Positions 17,291 to 28,412 of a DNA stretch of 64,000 bases are shown here, piece after piece. The DNA is from Hymenobacter terrestris. Lineage in GTDB: Bacteria; Bacteroidota; Bacteroidia; Cytophagales; Hymenobacteraceae. Each line of letters starts with the position of its first letter. Position 1 is the stretch's first letter. A program made the position numbers and the translations under genes. The notes under the pieces are model-generated. The model ran no database searches, had not been told where the DNA came from, and saw only the letters and a list, made by a program, of their open reading frames with translations. The stretch is taken from the NCBI RefSeq assembly GCF_013377905.1, contig NZ_JABKAV010000007.1:42776-106775 (forward strand). Reading direction: 5' to 3'.

Positions 17291-17320
17291 TGCATTTGCA
17301 AGCTCCGCTGTGCCCTCTAG

Positions 17321-17611
17321 TTACGCTCTCCTCTTTTTGCGCCCATCCCACCAACGCCATAAATACGCCAAGCAATTACCGTATATCAGCACTACTATTA
17401 GCACTGGCTTCTGTGGATCGAGACCATGTGTGAGCAGATACCAACTGAAATATACCAGCGTAACTAATATCAGCCAGCCAGCTACATTTCCTATTGGCCT
17501 TTCAAAGAAAGGTTTATCGCGCTGGATGTTCACTATTAGTTTCTCTTTAACGGCGTCAGGCGATGGTGGTAGCTGATTTTGGTACGGATGCTGGTTCTCT
17601 GAGTCCATCAC
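17321..17611 (-). CDS. small membrane protein of unknown function
   Basis: 96 residues (an ATG one codon in would give 95). A polar Pro/Gln-rich N-terminus (1-40) precedes two hydrophobic segments at about 43-63 and 68-85, then a basic tail WRWWDGRKKRRA, typical of an inner-membrane protein with the positive end inside. No family recognised. It lies between the decayed mutS2 fragment and the intact TIGR02757 gene, 28 nt upstream of the latter's stop. AT content is higher than its neighbours. Confidence 0.5.
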   Translation of the reverse strand: MMDSENQHPYQNQLPPSPDAVKEKLIVNIQRDKPFFERPIGNVAGWLILVTLVYFSWYLLTHGLDPQKPVLIVVLIYGNCLAYLWRWWDGRKKRRA

Positions 17612-17639
17612 TGGATATCTTTTTAAGATTTATAAGCAA

Positions 17640-18398
17640 TTACATCTCCCCTTCCACCCCCAAGCCAAACAGGGCGAAATCGTACTTCACCGGGTCGAGC
17701 GGGTCGAAGGCGCGCAGATGGGCCGTCAGATCTTCGGCGGCCAGCCAATCAACCTGCTTACGTTGGAGCAGGCCCAGGCGACGGGCCACGCGCTCCACGT
17801 GCACGTCGCAGGGGCAAATAAGGTCGGCGGGCGAGAGGCGCGTCCAGAGGCCGAAGTCGACGCCGTGGATATCGAGACGGACCATCCAGCGCAGGTACAT
17901 GTTCAGGCGCTTGCAGGCCGAGCCGCGGGCGGGCGTGGCTACGTGCTTACGGGTGCGCTGGGGCGCGTCTTCGAGGCTGAAGAACAGATTATGGAAGTTC
18001 TCCAGCCGCTGTTTCTGGGTGGTGCCGTGCAAGAAAGCGTCTTCCAATGATTCGTGCTGCCCATAATACCAGCGCAGCCAGTGCACAAAGTACAGCAGGT
18101 CAGTGTCGCAGAACGTGCGGTGGCAGAATCCCAGCAGCCGCTTCAGGTCGTCGTCGTGGTGCTGGGTGATGAACTGGTGGGGGGCATCGTCCATGCGACG
18201 CAGCAACTCCTGGCACTTGCTGATGATGGTGGGCCGGCGTCCCCAGGCCAGCACGGCAGCAAACAGGGCGCTGATTTCCACGTCGGCCCGCGCCGAGAAT
18301 TGGTGCGGGATGCTGATGGGGTCGAGGGCAATGAAGCCGGGCTGGTCGTAGCGGCGGTACTTGTCGTCGAGCAGCGCCCGCACCTGGGCGTGGTTCAT
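17640..18398 (-). CDS. TIGR02757 family protein
   Basis: 252 residues, full length for this Bacteroidetes family. Conserved blocks are ALVRALLDDKYRRYD-like start, DPISIPHQFS, AAVLAWGRRPTII near 58, and LICPCDVHVERVARRLGLL near 210. The family has a predicted all-helical fold related to HhH-GPD DNA glycosylases, but no activity is known. The 3' 190 nt are duplicated at 16771-16960. Confidence 0.88.
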   Translation of the reverse strand: MNHAQVRALLDDKYRRYDQPGFIALDPISIPHQFSARADVEISALFAAVLAWGRRPTIISKCQELLRRMDDAPHQFITQHHDDDLKRLLGFCHRTFCDTDLLYFVHWLRWYYGQHESLEDAFLHGTTQKQRLENFHNLFFSLEDAPQRTRKHVATPARGSACKRLNMYLRWMVRLDIHGVDFGLWTRLSPADLICPCDVHVERVARRLGLLQRKQVDWLAAEDLTAHLRAFDPLDPVKYDFALFGLGVEGEM

Positions 18399-18402
18399 AT
18401 TT

Positions 18403-18503
18403 TAGTACTGAGTAGTTGGTATGGAGTAGTGAGATTGACAGTTTGCAGTCGTTGGTATTAGCAAAGTTGGGTCTCACTACTCCATACCAACTACTCAGTA
18501 CTA
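18403..18503. repeat. 101-bp unit with perfect 32-bp inverted ends
   Basis: Arms begin TAGTACTGAGTAGTTGGTAT at 18403-18434 and are mirrored exactly at 18472-18503; the spacer is 37 nt. It fills the gap between the TIGR02757 start and the stop of the LysM gene upstream of it. The perfect arms suggest a recent arrival (MITE-like) or a hairpin terminator for the LysM gene. No target-site duplication was seen. Confidence 0.8.
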
Positions 18504-18505
18504 CC

Positions 18506-19480
18506 CTACGGCACGTAGCTGGTTTCCACGCGGAAGCGCTGGTCGGGGGTGGCGAGGCGCTGCACGGCGCGCTTGGAGAGGCGCAACAGCACCTTGTCGT
18601 TCTCGCCGGTATCGGGCAGGCGGCCGATGACGCGCACGTACACGGCCTGACCATTCATGATATTGCGCACTTCCATGATGGTGCCCACGGCAGCCGTTTT
18701 GTGCAGCGCTAGGTACTTGTCCGAGGCATCGGTCGGAATGACCATGGCCAGGCCGCTTTCCGTAACCCGGCGCCCGGCTTCGTTAACGCGCACCGGAGCG
18801 GGGGTTTCTTTGGCTTCGGGTTTCGCGTCGGACTCAGGCGTTACAGCCGGCGAGTTGGCCTCGTCACGCGCTTTTTCGCGCTCGGCGTCGCGGGCTATGG
18901 CCTTTTCGCGGGCGGTAGGGCGGGCAGCAGCCACTACGGGGGCGGGCGGGCCAGCTGCGCCGGTGGCCGGAGCGGCTACAATTACTACCTCACCAACCCG
19001 CACGCTATGGTCGGCGCTGAAGCCGTTGAGGCGGGCCAGCTCGGCGGGCGTGGTCTGGTAGCGGCGGGCAATGGCGTAAAGTGTCATGCCGGCCGCCACT
19101 TTGTACACACGGTTGCCGTTGGCATCGGTGGGCAAGGCGCGCACAGCGGCGGCGGCGGGCACGGCCACTGCTACCGGGGCCGCGGGCCGGGCCGGAGCAG
19201 GCGTGAGCACCACCCGGGTGCGCGGAATGAGCACTATCTGGCCCAGGTTGAGCTGGCCCTTCTGGCCCGAATTAGCCTCTACAATATCCTCGACGGGCAC
19301 TTTGTAGCGGCGCGAAAGGCCGTAAATGGTTTCGCCGGCTGTTACGCGGTGGCGAATCAGCAGCTTGTTGTTGCGGTACTCCACACCGATGGAATCGGGT
19401 GGGGCCACCGGCGCAGGAGCCGCCCACGCAGAAAGGCCGGAGAGGACGAGAGCGGCGGTCAGCAACGAAAATCGGGACAT
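18506..19480 (-). CDS. LysM-repeat protein with RlpA-like C-terminal domain
   Basis: 324 residues from the ATG at 19478-19480, which starts a signal peptide (MSRFSLLTAALVLSGLSAWA). Two LysM peptidoglycan-binding motifs lie at about 40-86 (HRVTAGETIYGLSRRYKVPV) and 115-160 (KVAAGMTLYAIARRYQ), joined by Pro/Ala-rich linkers. The C-terminal 80 residues (LHKTAAVGTIMEVRNIMNG, then RVIGRLPDTGENDKVLLRLS) resemble the double-psi barrel of RlpA-type cell-wall proteins. A periplasmic wall-binding or wall-remodelling role is likely. The catalytic Asp of lytic RlpA is not obvious. Confidence 0.85.
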   Translation of the reverse strand: MSRFSLLTAALVLSGLSAWAAPAPVAPPDSIGVEYRNNKLLIRHRVTAGETIYGLSRRYKVPVEDIVEANSGQKGQLNLGQIVLIPRTRVVLTPAPARPAAPVAVAVPAAAAVRALPTDANGNRVYKVAAGMTLYAIARRYQTTPAELARLNGFSADHSVRVGEVVIVAAPATGAAGPPAPVVAAARPTAREKAIARDAEREKARDEANSPAVTPESDAKPEAKETPAPVRVNEAGRRVTESGLAMVIPTDASDKYLALHKTAAVGTIMEVRNIMNGQAVYVRVIGRLPDTGENDKVLLRLSKRAVQRLATPDQRFRVETSYVP

Positions 19481-19677
19481 AGGAAAGCAGAACACGAAGC
19501 GGATAAGCAGGTTGAAACCAACGCAGCCGCATAAACTTTGCCTAAAGTTACGGATTCGGGCTTTAGTACTGCCTCCGAGGCCTGCAATCCAGTTATTTTG
19601 GGGACTTCCCGACAATATGCGGTAGGCTGTTCGCCGCTTTTGCCGTTTCTTGCGCATCGTCCTCTTGTCCCTACTCT

Positions 19678-20418
19678 ATGCTCGCCATTGGCATCATTCC
19701 CGCCCGCTACGCCTCCACCCGCCTACCCGGCAAGCCCCTCATCAACCTCGGGGGCCAGACTATGATTGAGCGCGTAGTGCGGCAGGCCCAACAGGCCAAT
19801 CTGCAGCGGGTAGTAGTAGCCACCGATGATGAGCGGATTCTGGCTCACGTGCGCGGCTTCGGCGGCGAGGCTGTGCTTACGAGCCCCGATCACCCCAGCG
19901 GCACCGACCGGGTACGCGACGCCTACGAGCAGCTGGACGTTGCGGCCGATTGCGTCGTCAATATCCAGGGCGACGAGCCGTTCATTCACCCCGACCAGAT
20001 AAACGCGCTGCTGGCCCTGTTCGCCGACCCCACCACTCAAGTCGGGACGCTGGTTAAGCCGGTCGTCAGCGAGGAGGAGCTGTTCAGTCCGCACCTCCCC
20101 AAAGTAGTGCTCGACAGCCGGGGCCGGGCACTGTATTTCAGCCGACACCCCCTGCCCTACCAGCGCCAGCACGCCCAGAGCGAGTGGCTGGCCCAGCACC
20201 GCTACCTGCGCCACATCGGCCTCTATGCCTACCGCCCCGAGGTGCTGCGCGCCCTCACCCAGCTCCCGCCCTCGCCCCTGGAACTGGCCGAAAGCCTCGA
20301 ACAGCTCCGCTGGCTCGAAGCCGGCTACGCCATCCAAACCGCCGAAACGACGCTCGAAACCATCGGAATTGACACGCCCGAGGACGTGGAGCGGGCGCTA
20401 CGCTTACTTAAGAAGTAA
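19678..20418 (+). CDS. kdsB: 3-deoxy-manno-octulosonate cytidylyltransferase
   Basis: 246 residues. KdsB couples CTP and Kdo to CMP-Kdo in the cytosol, the activated donor for the inner core of lipopolysaccharide. Signature motifs: IIPARYASTRLPGKPL at residues 6-21, VVVATDD near 45, HPSGTDRVRDA near 76 and VNIQGDEPFI near 99. Length is normal. It is divergent from the LysM gene, and a long hairpin follows it. Confidence 0.95.
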   Translation: MLAIGIIPARYASTRLPGKPLINLGGQTMIERVVRQAQQANLQRVVVATDDERILAHVRGFGGEAVLTSPDHPSGTDRVRDAYEQLDVAADCVVNIQGDEPFIHPDQINALLALFADPTTQVGTLVKPVVSEEELFSPHLPKVVLDSRGRALYFSRHPLPYQRQHAQSEWLAQHRYLRHIGLYAYRPEVLRALTQLPPSPLELAESLEQLRWLEAGYAIQTAETTLETIGIDTPEDVERALRLLKK

Positions 20419-20495
20419 AAGAGAAGCGCCAGAAATGGCCGTTGAACACCCGTTTAGAAGTTGTTCAACGGCCATTTCTGGCGCTTCACTTTTAC
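20414..20495. terminator. long two-way hairpin between kdsB and the GH97 gene
   Basis: Perfect 26-bp arms (GAAGCGCCAGAAATGGCCGT... at 20423-20448 and its mirror at 20462-20487), extended outward by a near-match AAGTAAAAGA / ACTTTTAC. The two genes converge on it. The inner GCCGTTGAAC / GTTCAACGGC also forms the stem at 40733-40786. Confidence 0.8.
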
Positions 20496-20509
20496 CCTTT
20501 AATTCCTTG

Positions 20510-22732
<2,223 letters not shown>

Positions 22733-22777
22733 TTACCCGTTCTTCGCGCCCCATTGACTATTTAACAGCGACTAACA

Positions 22778-23194
22778 CTACTCCTGCTGATTCGCCTGGC
22801 GCTGCACATGGTGCTCGGCGGCGGCGCGGTGCTCATCCTTCATTTCGCGGGAGAGGAAAAAGTTGAGGGCCGTGCGAATGACGGCAATGGCCCCGAGCTT
22901 GCCAATCTGCTCCCAGCTCGGCGCAATGGTCGTGGAAAGAATATCGGCCCCGAGCTGAAACTCCAGGGCCAGCGCAAGGTAGCGGGCCAGCGTGAGGCGA
23001 ATAGCCGTGAAGTCGGCCGTTTTGCGGGCAAACAGGGCTTTGGCAAACAGGTAGGCCCCCGCCACAATACCCAGCACAATAATGCCTGCCCCAATTGCCT
23101 CGGCCCCCAGCTTCAGCCAGAGCACCACGTGCACTACGGCTTCCTCCACTTGGGTGTAGGCACTAGAAACGTGCGGGAGCATTACATCAGGCAT
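22778..23194 (-). CDS. DUF1622 membrane protein
   Basis: 138 residues. Three hydrophobic segments at about 18-55 (with GAEAIGAGIIVLGIVAGAYLF), 68-85 (TLARYLALALEFQLGADIL) and 98-115 match the DUF1622 family, which has the pattern LxLxLEFxLxADIL and then IGxLAxIxxIRTxLNxFL. The tail is polar and His/Gln-rich. Inner-membrane protein of unknown role. It stands alone. Confidence 0.85.
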   Translation of the reverse strand: MPDVMLPHVSSAYTQVEEAVVHVVLWLKLGAEAIGAGIIVLGIVAGAYLFAKALFARKTADFTAIRLTLARYLALALEFQLGADILSTTIAPSWEQIGKLGAIAVIRTALNFFLSREMKDEHRAAAEHHVQRQANQQE

Positions 23195-23323
23195 CGGTAG
23201 CGGGCGAAGTGGAGAGAACTGTACGGTTGCGTCGGGTTAGCGGCCAGGCTGGCGGGCTACTGAAAGCAATGGATCAATAAAGACACGCCAACCGGCGCAA
23301 AGAATCTTTACCAGTAGGCATGC

Positions 23324-23656
23324 TCAACCACTCTTCTTCACCTTGTAACCCTTCTCCAGCAGCAGGGCCAGCACTTTGTCGCGGAAGTCGCCCTGGATGA
23401 GGATTTCGCCATCCTTGGCGCTACCCCCGACGCCACAACGGCTTTTGAGCAGCTTACCCAGCTCCTGCAAATCGGTTTCCTGGCCCACAAAGCCAGTTAC
23501 CAGCGTCACCTGCTTACCTCCGCGAGCCTTCTTATCGAGCTGCACGCGCAGGTTTTGCTGCTGAGGGGGCAGCGTGGCGGCCGTTTGTTCGGTGGGCTCA
23601 TCGTAGCTGAATTCGGGATTGGTAGAGTATACTACGCCCTGTCGGTTGATCTTCAT
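23324..23656 (-). CDS. yciH: SUI1/YciH-type translation initiation factor
   Basis: 110 residues, the usual length of bacterial YciH. The SUI1 fold covers about 35-108 with the basic RNA-contact loop [15 protein letters not shown] and then [21 protein letters not shown], which is diagnostic. It is related to eukaryotic eIF1 and may check initiation fidelity at the 30S subunit. The ATG directly abuts a run of seven GATTAGG repeats at 23657-23705, which therefore forms the 5' leader. Confidence 0.9.
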   Translation of the reverse strand: MKINRQGVVYSTNPEFSYDEPTEQTAATLPPQQQNLRVQLDKKARGGKQVTLVTGFVGQETDLQELGKLLKSRCGVGGSAKDGEILIQGDFRDKVLALLLEKGYKVKKSG

Positions 23657-23705
23657 GATTAGGGATTAGGGATTAGGGATTAGGGATTAGGGATTAGGGA
23701 TTAGG
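23657..23705. repeat. tandem heptanucleotide repeat (GATTAGG)x7
   Basis: Seven perfect copies of GATTAGG lie directly against the yciH start codon (CAT at 23654-23656). On the coding strand the leader reads (CCTAATC)x7 up to ATG, where the ribosome would bind. Copy number could change by slippage. Confidence 0.95.
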
Positions 23706-23713
23706 GAAAATAC

Positions 23714-23803
23714 GAACGTCATGCTGAGCTTGTCGAAGCATCTCTACCACAACGCTAATAAAGGCAATGCGGTAGAGATGCTTCGACAAGCTCAGCACGA
23801 CAC
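23714..23803. repeat. GTCATGCTGAGC palindrome (copy 3)
   Basis: Arms of about 35 nt: GAACGTCATGCTGAGCTTGT...CTCTACC at 23714-23748 and the mirror from GGTAGAGATGCTTCGACAAG at 23771. The right outer end is degraded (CAGCACGACAC). Lies between yciH and the lipid kinase gene. Confidence 0.85.
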
Positions 23804-23840
23804 AGTCTTCCGCTCCGTTAACGCATTCATCAGCTCAGCC

Positions 23841-24710
23841 CTACACCGCCACTTCCAACGCCAGCGGCTCCAGCAGCACCTCGAAGTTGGTGGCGTCGGC
23901 CACGTAGTCGCCATCGACGTGGAAGCCCAACGGATTGGCGGCCTGCACGCGTATGTGGCGGCTGCGGTGGAACTGGGCGCCGCCCGAGGTGGGCAGCGTG
24001 CCCAGAGCCAGCCCCACCCCTACCCGCACGGCTCGCCAGATGGGCAGCGCGTCAATCAGGCAAAGGTCGAGCAGGCCGTCCTGGATGTTGGCGCGGGGCG
24101 CGATGTAGGCGTTGTTGCCGTATTGCGAGGCGTTGGCGAAAGCCAGCACGTAGCAATGCGTGTCGCGCACAGCCTCATTTTCCAGCGTCAGTTGCACGGC
24201 TGTAGGACGGTAGTGGCGGTATTCGCACAGGGCCACTTTCACATAGGTGGCCAGCCCGCGGGTGCCGGCCTGCGCAAACAGGCGGCTCACGTGGGCATCA
24301 AACCCCAACCCGGCGGTGCAGAAAAACCAGTGCCCGTTGATCTGGCCCGCGTCGATGCGCTGGAAAGTAGGGTTGCAAACCCGGCGCACGGCGGCGGGCA
24401 AATCGAGCGGCACGTGCAGGTGACGGGCCAGGCCGTTGCCCGAACCGCGGGGTACGATGCCCAGGGCCGCGCCGGTGCCCAATAGGCCCCGGGCCACCTC
24501 GTTCACCGTGCCGTCGCCACCCACGGCTACTACCACCCGGCAGCCCGCCGCGGCGGCCTGGCTGGCCAGTTCCTCGGCGTGGCCGGCATACTGCGTGGGC
24601 ATAATATCGAACTCGGCCCCGGCCGCCGTGGCGTGCTCAGTGAGCAGCGCCGCCACGTTCTGGCTCCGGTTGGTGCCCGAGGTCGGATTAAGAATGAAGC
24701 AGACACGCAT
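23841..24710 (-). CDS. diacylglycerol kinase family lipid kinase (YegS/DgkB type)
   Basis: 289 residues. The N-terminal catalytic domain shows FILNPTSGT near residue 5, VVAVGGDGTVNEVARGL near 62 and PRGSGNGLARHL near 88, the ATP-binding and catalytic motifs of DAGK-cat proteins. The C-terminal beta-sandwich follows. Such enzymes phosphorylate diacylglycerol, sphingolipids or related lipids at the membrane; Bacteroidetes often make sphingolipids, so the true lipid is open. Length is normal. Confidence 0.88.
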   Translation of the reverse strand: MRVCFILNPTSGTNRSQNVAALLTEHATAAGAEFDIMPTQYAGHAEELASQAAAAGCRVVVAVGGDGTVNEVARGLLGTGAALGIVPRGSGNGLARHLHVPLDLPAAVRRVCNPTFQRIDAGQINGHWFFCTAGLGFDAHVSRLFAQAGTRGLATYVKVALCEYRHYRPTAVQLTLENEAVRDTHCYVLAFANASQYGNNAYIAPRANIQDGLLDLCLIDALPIWRAVRVGVGLALGTLPTSGGAQFHRSRHIRVQAANPLGFHVDGDYVADATNFEVLLEPLALEVAV

Positions 24711-24774
24711 TTTATGGAGCTGTTAGCTAAGAGCCTTTAGCTTTTTGTTAGAGAGGCCAGAGCTGACAACAAAA

Positions 24775-24875
24775 GAACGTCATTCAGCGCGAAGCGAAGA
24801 ATCTCGCGTGAAATCGTTGGGAATTACCCTGACGAATAACACGCGAGATTCTTCGCTTCGCGCTGAATGACGTTC
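24775..24875. repeat. GTCATTCAGCGCGAAG palindrome (second family, full copy)
   Basis: Perfect 36-bp arms (GAACGTCATTCAGCGCGAAG...CTCGCGTG at 24775-24810, mirrored at 24840-24875) with a 29-nt spacer. Related copies: 63912-64000, a shortened one at 30601-30637 and a half copy at 6734. Confidence 0.9.
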
Positions 24876-24938
24876 CGTAAACAGTTCGCTTAGCACGTTA
24901 AGCCGACAGCTAATAGCTCTCAGCTAGCTGCTTAAAAA

Positions 24939-26075
<1,137 letters not shown>

Positions 26076-26171
26076 TATGCCAACAGGTCCAACAGCCCGG
26101 CAACGACAAAACTTTCGGGTTGAAAATCAGCCTATTTAAGTCGGTGAGCCACTTTTTTTCAAACCTACCCC

Positions 26172-26201
26172 TTGCGCCGCTCAACAGGTCACCTATCTTT
26201 G
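26172..26201 (+). promoter_or_regulatory. promoter of tRNA-Glu copy 1
   Basis: TTG (26172-26174), 19-nt spacer, TATCTTTG (26194-26201). Same boxes and spacing as at tRNA-Glu copy 2. Confidence 0.75.
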
Positions 26202-26234
26202 CAACACCAAAACGCAGCGAGGTCGCCTTCATCT

Positions 26235-26306
26235 GGTCCGTTCGTCTAGGGGTTAGGACAGTAGATTTTCATTCTACCAACAGGGGTTCGATTCCCCTAC
26301 GGACTA
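26235..26306 (+). tRNA. tRNA-Glu (UUC), copy 1
   Basis: 72 nt. Acceptor GGTCCGT pairs with ACGGACT (first pair G-U), discriminator A; anticodon stem GTAGA/TCTAC with loop TTTTCAT, so the anticodon is TTC. T-arm AGGGG TTCGATT CCCCT. CCA is not encoded. Identical to the gene at 32868. Confidence 0.95.
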
Positions 26307-26335
26307 CTCCCGGCCTCGTTTTTGGCTTTTATCTG

Positions 26336-26370
26336 AAACCCCGCTCCGAACTCTTCGGGGCGGGGTTTTT
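26336..26370 (+). terminator. terminator after tRNA-Glu copy 1
   Basis: AAACCCCGC...GCGGGGTTTTT with the inner stem CCGAA/TTCGG, 30 nt after the tRNA. Confidence 0.85.
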
Positions 26371-26404
26371 CGCTTTCCGGGCCCCGGCGTGTACCTTGGC
26401 ACCT

Positions 26405-26998
26405 GTGCATCCGCTCCGCGCCTACATCCACCGTTTCGTGGCCCTCACCGACGCCGAGTGGGCCCCGCTGGCGGCGGCCCTGCTACCGCAGCAGTTGCGG
26501 CGGAAACAGCTTTTCGTGACGCAGGGCGCACCAGCGCCCGCACTGGCGCTGCTGGTATCAGGGGCCTGCCGGCTGTTCTATACCCGCCCCGATGGCGAGG
26601 AGCGCACCACGTACTTCTTCTTTGAGAACCATTTGCTCGGGAGTTACCAAAGCTGCCTGACCGGCCAACCCAGCGCCTTCGGCATTGAGGCGCTGGCTCC
26701 TACCGAGCTGCTGACATTTCCCTTCGCCGTGCTCGACGCGCTCTGCAACGAGTTTCCGGCCTACGAACGGTTTTGCCGCCGGCTGGCCGAGTACCACCTG
26801 CTGGGCACCGACGAACGCCTGGCCGAACTGCTGCTGCTCAGCCCCGAGCAGCGCTACGCCAAACTGCTGGGCGGCACCAAAACCAAAATTCTGGAGCGGG
26901 TATCCCAGCGCTACATTGCCTCGTACCTAGGCATTACGCCCGTGTCGCTCAGCCGCATTCGGGCGCGGGTGCAGGCATCAGATGGACCAATTTCTTAA
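26405..26998 (+). CDS. Crp/Fnr family transcriptional regulator
   Basis: 197 residues from a GTG at 26405 (VHPLRAYIHRF), since no ATG occurs between the tRNA terminator and the conserved domain; the start is therefore uncertain. The cyclic-nucleotide-binding-like beta-roll covers about 1-120. The C-terminal helix-turn-helix carries the motif RYIASYLGITPVSLSRIRA (near 170-190), the recognition helix of Bacteroidetes Crp/Fnr proteins. No Cys cluster for an iron-sulphur centre. The stop codon lies inside a TTAAC-N4-GTTAA site, and DUF4260 follows after 73 nt, suggesting it is a target. Confidence 0.85.
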   Translation: MHPLRAYIHRFVALTDAEWAPLAAALLPQQLRRKQLFVTQGAPAPALALLVSGACRLFYTRPDGEERTTYFFFENHLLGSYQSCLTGQPSAFGIEALAPTELLTFPFAVLDALCNEFPAYERFCRRLAEYHLLGTDERLAELLLLSPEQRYAKLLGGTKTKILERVSQRYIASYLGITPVSLSRIRARVQASDGPIS

Positions 26999-27008
26999 CG
27001 TTTGTTAA
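26995..27008 (+). promoter_or_regulatory. Crp/Fnr-type operator before DUF4260
   Basis: TTAACGTTTGTTAA, a palindrome of two 5-bp halves separated by 4 nt, the architecture bound by Crp/Fnr dimers. It lies right after the regulator and overlaps its stop codon. An imperfect -7 box (GACCTTTG, 27032-27039) is about 30 nt downstream, so the site would centre near -41.5. Confidence 0.55.
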
Positions 27009-27071
27009 CGATTTAGGCACCGCCGGAGCCGGACCTTTGGGTAGTTGTTTCACTCCTCAAATTTCTGCCCC

Positions 27072-27440
27072 ATGAAAACGCTGCTTAAGGTCGAAGAACT
27101 GGCTGAGGCTTTGCTCGCCATTTTGGTTTTCGCTCATCTCCCCTACCCCTGGTGGTGGCTCCCGGCGCTGTTTCTGCTCCCCGATCTGAGCATGCTGGGC
27201 TATCTAGCCGGCTCCCGCACGGGCGCGTTTTTCTACAACCTGCTCCACCATAAAGCCCTGGCGCTGCTGCTAGGCGCGGCCGGCTGGATTATGGACCACC
27301 ACCTGCTGCTACTAGCCGGTACGGTACTGCTGTTCCATAGCGCCTTCGACCGACTGCTGGGCTATGGGCTGAAATATGCCACCGGGTTTCAGCACACGCA
27401 TTTAGGAGAAATCGGGCGGCACCCGGCACCCGCGGCTTAG
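27072..27440 (+). CDS. DUF4260 membrane protein
   Basis: 122 residues from ATG 27072. Several hydrophobic helices and the family block PYPWWWLPALFLLPDLSMLGYLAG (split across about 20-43), then GAFFYNLLHHKALALLLG, define DUF4260. Function unknown; inner membrane. It follows a Crp/Fnr gene and a matching operator. The insertion sequence at 27440 landed in its stop codon: the TAG uses TA of the target and the first G of the element, so the protein end is unchanged. Confidence 0.85.
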   Translation: MKTLLKVEELAEALLAILVFAHLPYPWWWLPALFLLPDLSMLGYLAGSRTGAFFYNLLHHKALALLLGAAGWIMDHHLLLLAGTVLLFHSAFDRLLGYGLKYATGFQHTHLGEIGRHPAPAA

Positions 27441-28318
27441 AGCGTGTTTGGGAATTAGTTGGCTGTTGCTCGGCGCAAGGTCATGGTCAAGTTGGCGACC
27501 AGCAGCCACGCAGCATGGCTGGCCGTTGTGCGCTCGTAATCCATGGCGAGCCGGCGAAAGCAATTGAGCCAGGCGAAGGTACGCTCCACGACCCAGCGCT
27601 GGGCCACTGGGACAAACCCACGCGTGGCACTAGGCGGCCGACTGGCCACGTGATGCTGCCAGCCCAGCTCCTGCACGTGCTGCGCGAATTGGCCACCGTA
27701 GGCTTTGTCGGTCAGCACCCTGCGTAACCGGCTGGCCCAGGCGGGGCGCAGCTGCGTGGGGCGGGGTAGTAGGGGCACCGCTGCCCGGCTGTCGTGGCCG
27801 TTGGCCGCGTGCACATGCACGCACCAGATGCGCCCGCCCGTGTCGCAGAGCACCTGCCGTTTGCGCCCGTTGACACGCTTGTGGGCGTCGAGGCCCCGCT
27901 GCTGGCCCAGGCGCGGGGCCAACTTGACGCTTTGCGCGTCGACCAGGGCTAGCGACGGGGTGGGCAAACGCTTACTCGCCAGCCGGTCAGCGCGGTTGCT
28001 GGCCTCATTCAATCGGTGCAGCATGCCGGTGCTTTGCCAACGGGCAAAATAGTAGTACACCGCCGACCAGGGCGGAAAACAAGCCGGCAGGCTGCGCCAT
28101 TGGCAGCCCGTGCGACATATGTAGCGCAAGGCATCAACGACTTGGCGCAAACACAAGTGCCGCTTACGTTGCAGCGGTAGCAGCGGCGCAATAACTTGCC
28201 ACTGCGAGTCAGTAAGGGGTTGATAGCCGTCAACCATAATGCGAATCGGAGCCTAGGAACTCCCGTCGCAACTTACTGGCTCGTTTCTTTTTGCCCTAGC
28301 CAATTCCCAAACACGCTC
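27440..28318 (-). mobile_element. complete IS5-family insertion sequence
   Basis: 879 bp with perfect 17-bp ends GAGCGTGTTTGGGAATT (27440-27456) and AATTCCCAAACACGCTC (28302-28318), flanked by TTA on both sides (27437-27439 and 28319-28321). One intact transposase gene inside. The perfect ends and duplicated target point to a recent insertion. A MITE with the same ends lies 2.3 kb away at 30660. Confidence 0.93.
27455..28237 (-). CDS. IS5-family DDE transposase
   Basis: 260 residues, full length. The N-terminal DUF4096-type DNA-binding part has YQPLTDSQWQVIAPLLP and GCQWRSLPACFPPWSAVYYYF. DDE residues are D100 (LVDAQSVK), D177 (TDKAYGG) and E219 (VERTFAWLN), with the usual R/K spacing after E. 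It catalyses cut-and-paste or copy transposition of the flanking element. The TAA stop overlaps the terminal repeat. No frameshift. Confidence 0.93.
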   Translation of the reverse strand: MVDGYQPLTDSQWQVIAPLLPLQRKRHLCLRQVVDALRYICRTGCQWRSLPACFPPWSAVYYYFARWQSTGMLHRLNEASNRADRLASKRLPTPSLALVDAQSVKLAPRLGQQRGLDAHKRVNGRKRQVLCDTGGRIWCVHVHAANGHDSRAAVPLLPRPTQLRPAWASRLRRVLTDKAYGGQFAQHVQELGWQHHVASRPPSATRGFVPVAQRWVVERTFAWLNCFRRLAMDYERTTASHAAWLLVANLTMTLRRATAN

Positions 28319-28412
28319 TTAGTGGCCCGGTAGCAAAATCGGGCAAACACACAAATGATCTTTCGGGGCTTTTGGCCGTAAAGTGAGGAATAGTTCTACT
28401 TGTTTCCACGCT

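Noticed and set aside
23657..23705. GATTAGG repeat as a CRISPR or telomere-like end
   Set aside because: Units are 7 bp with no spacers, and the sequence continues normally on both sides with genes; a simple tandem repeat fits.
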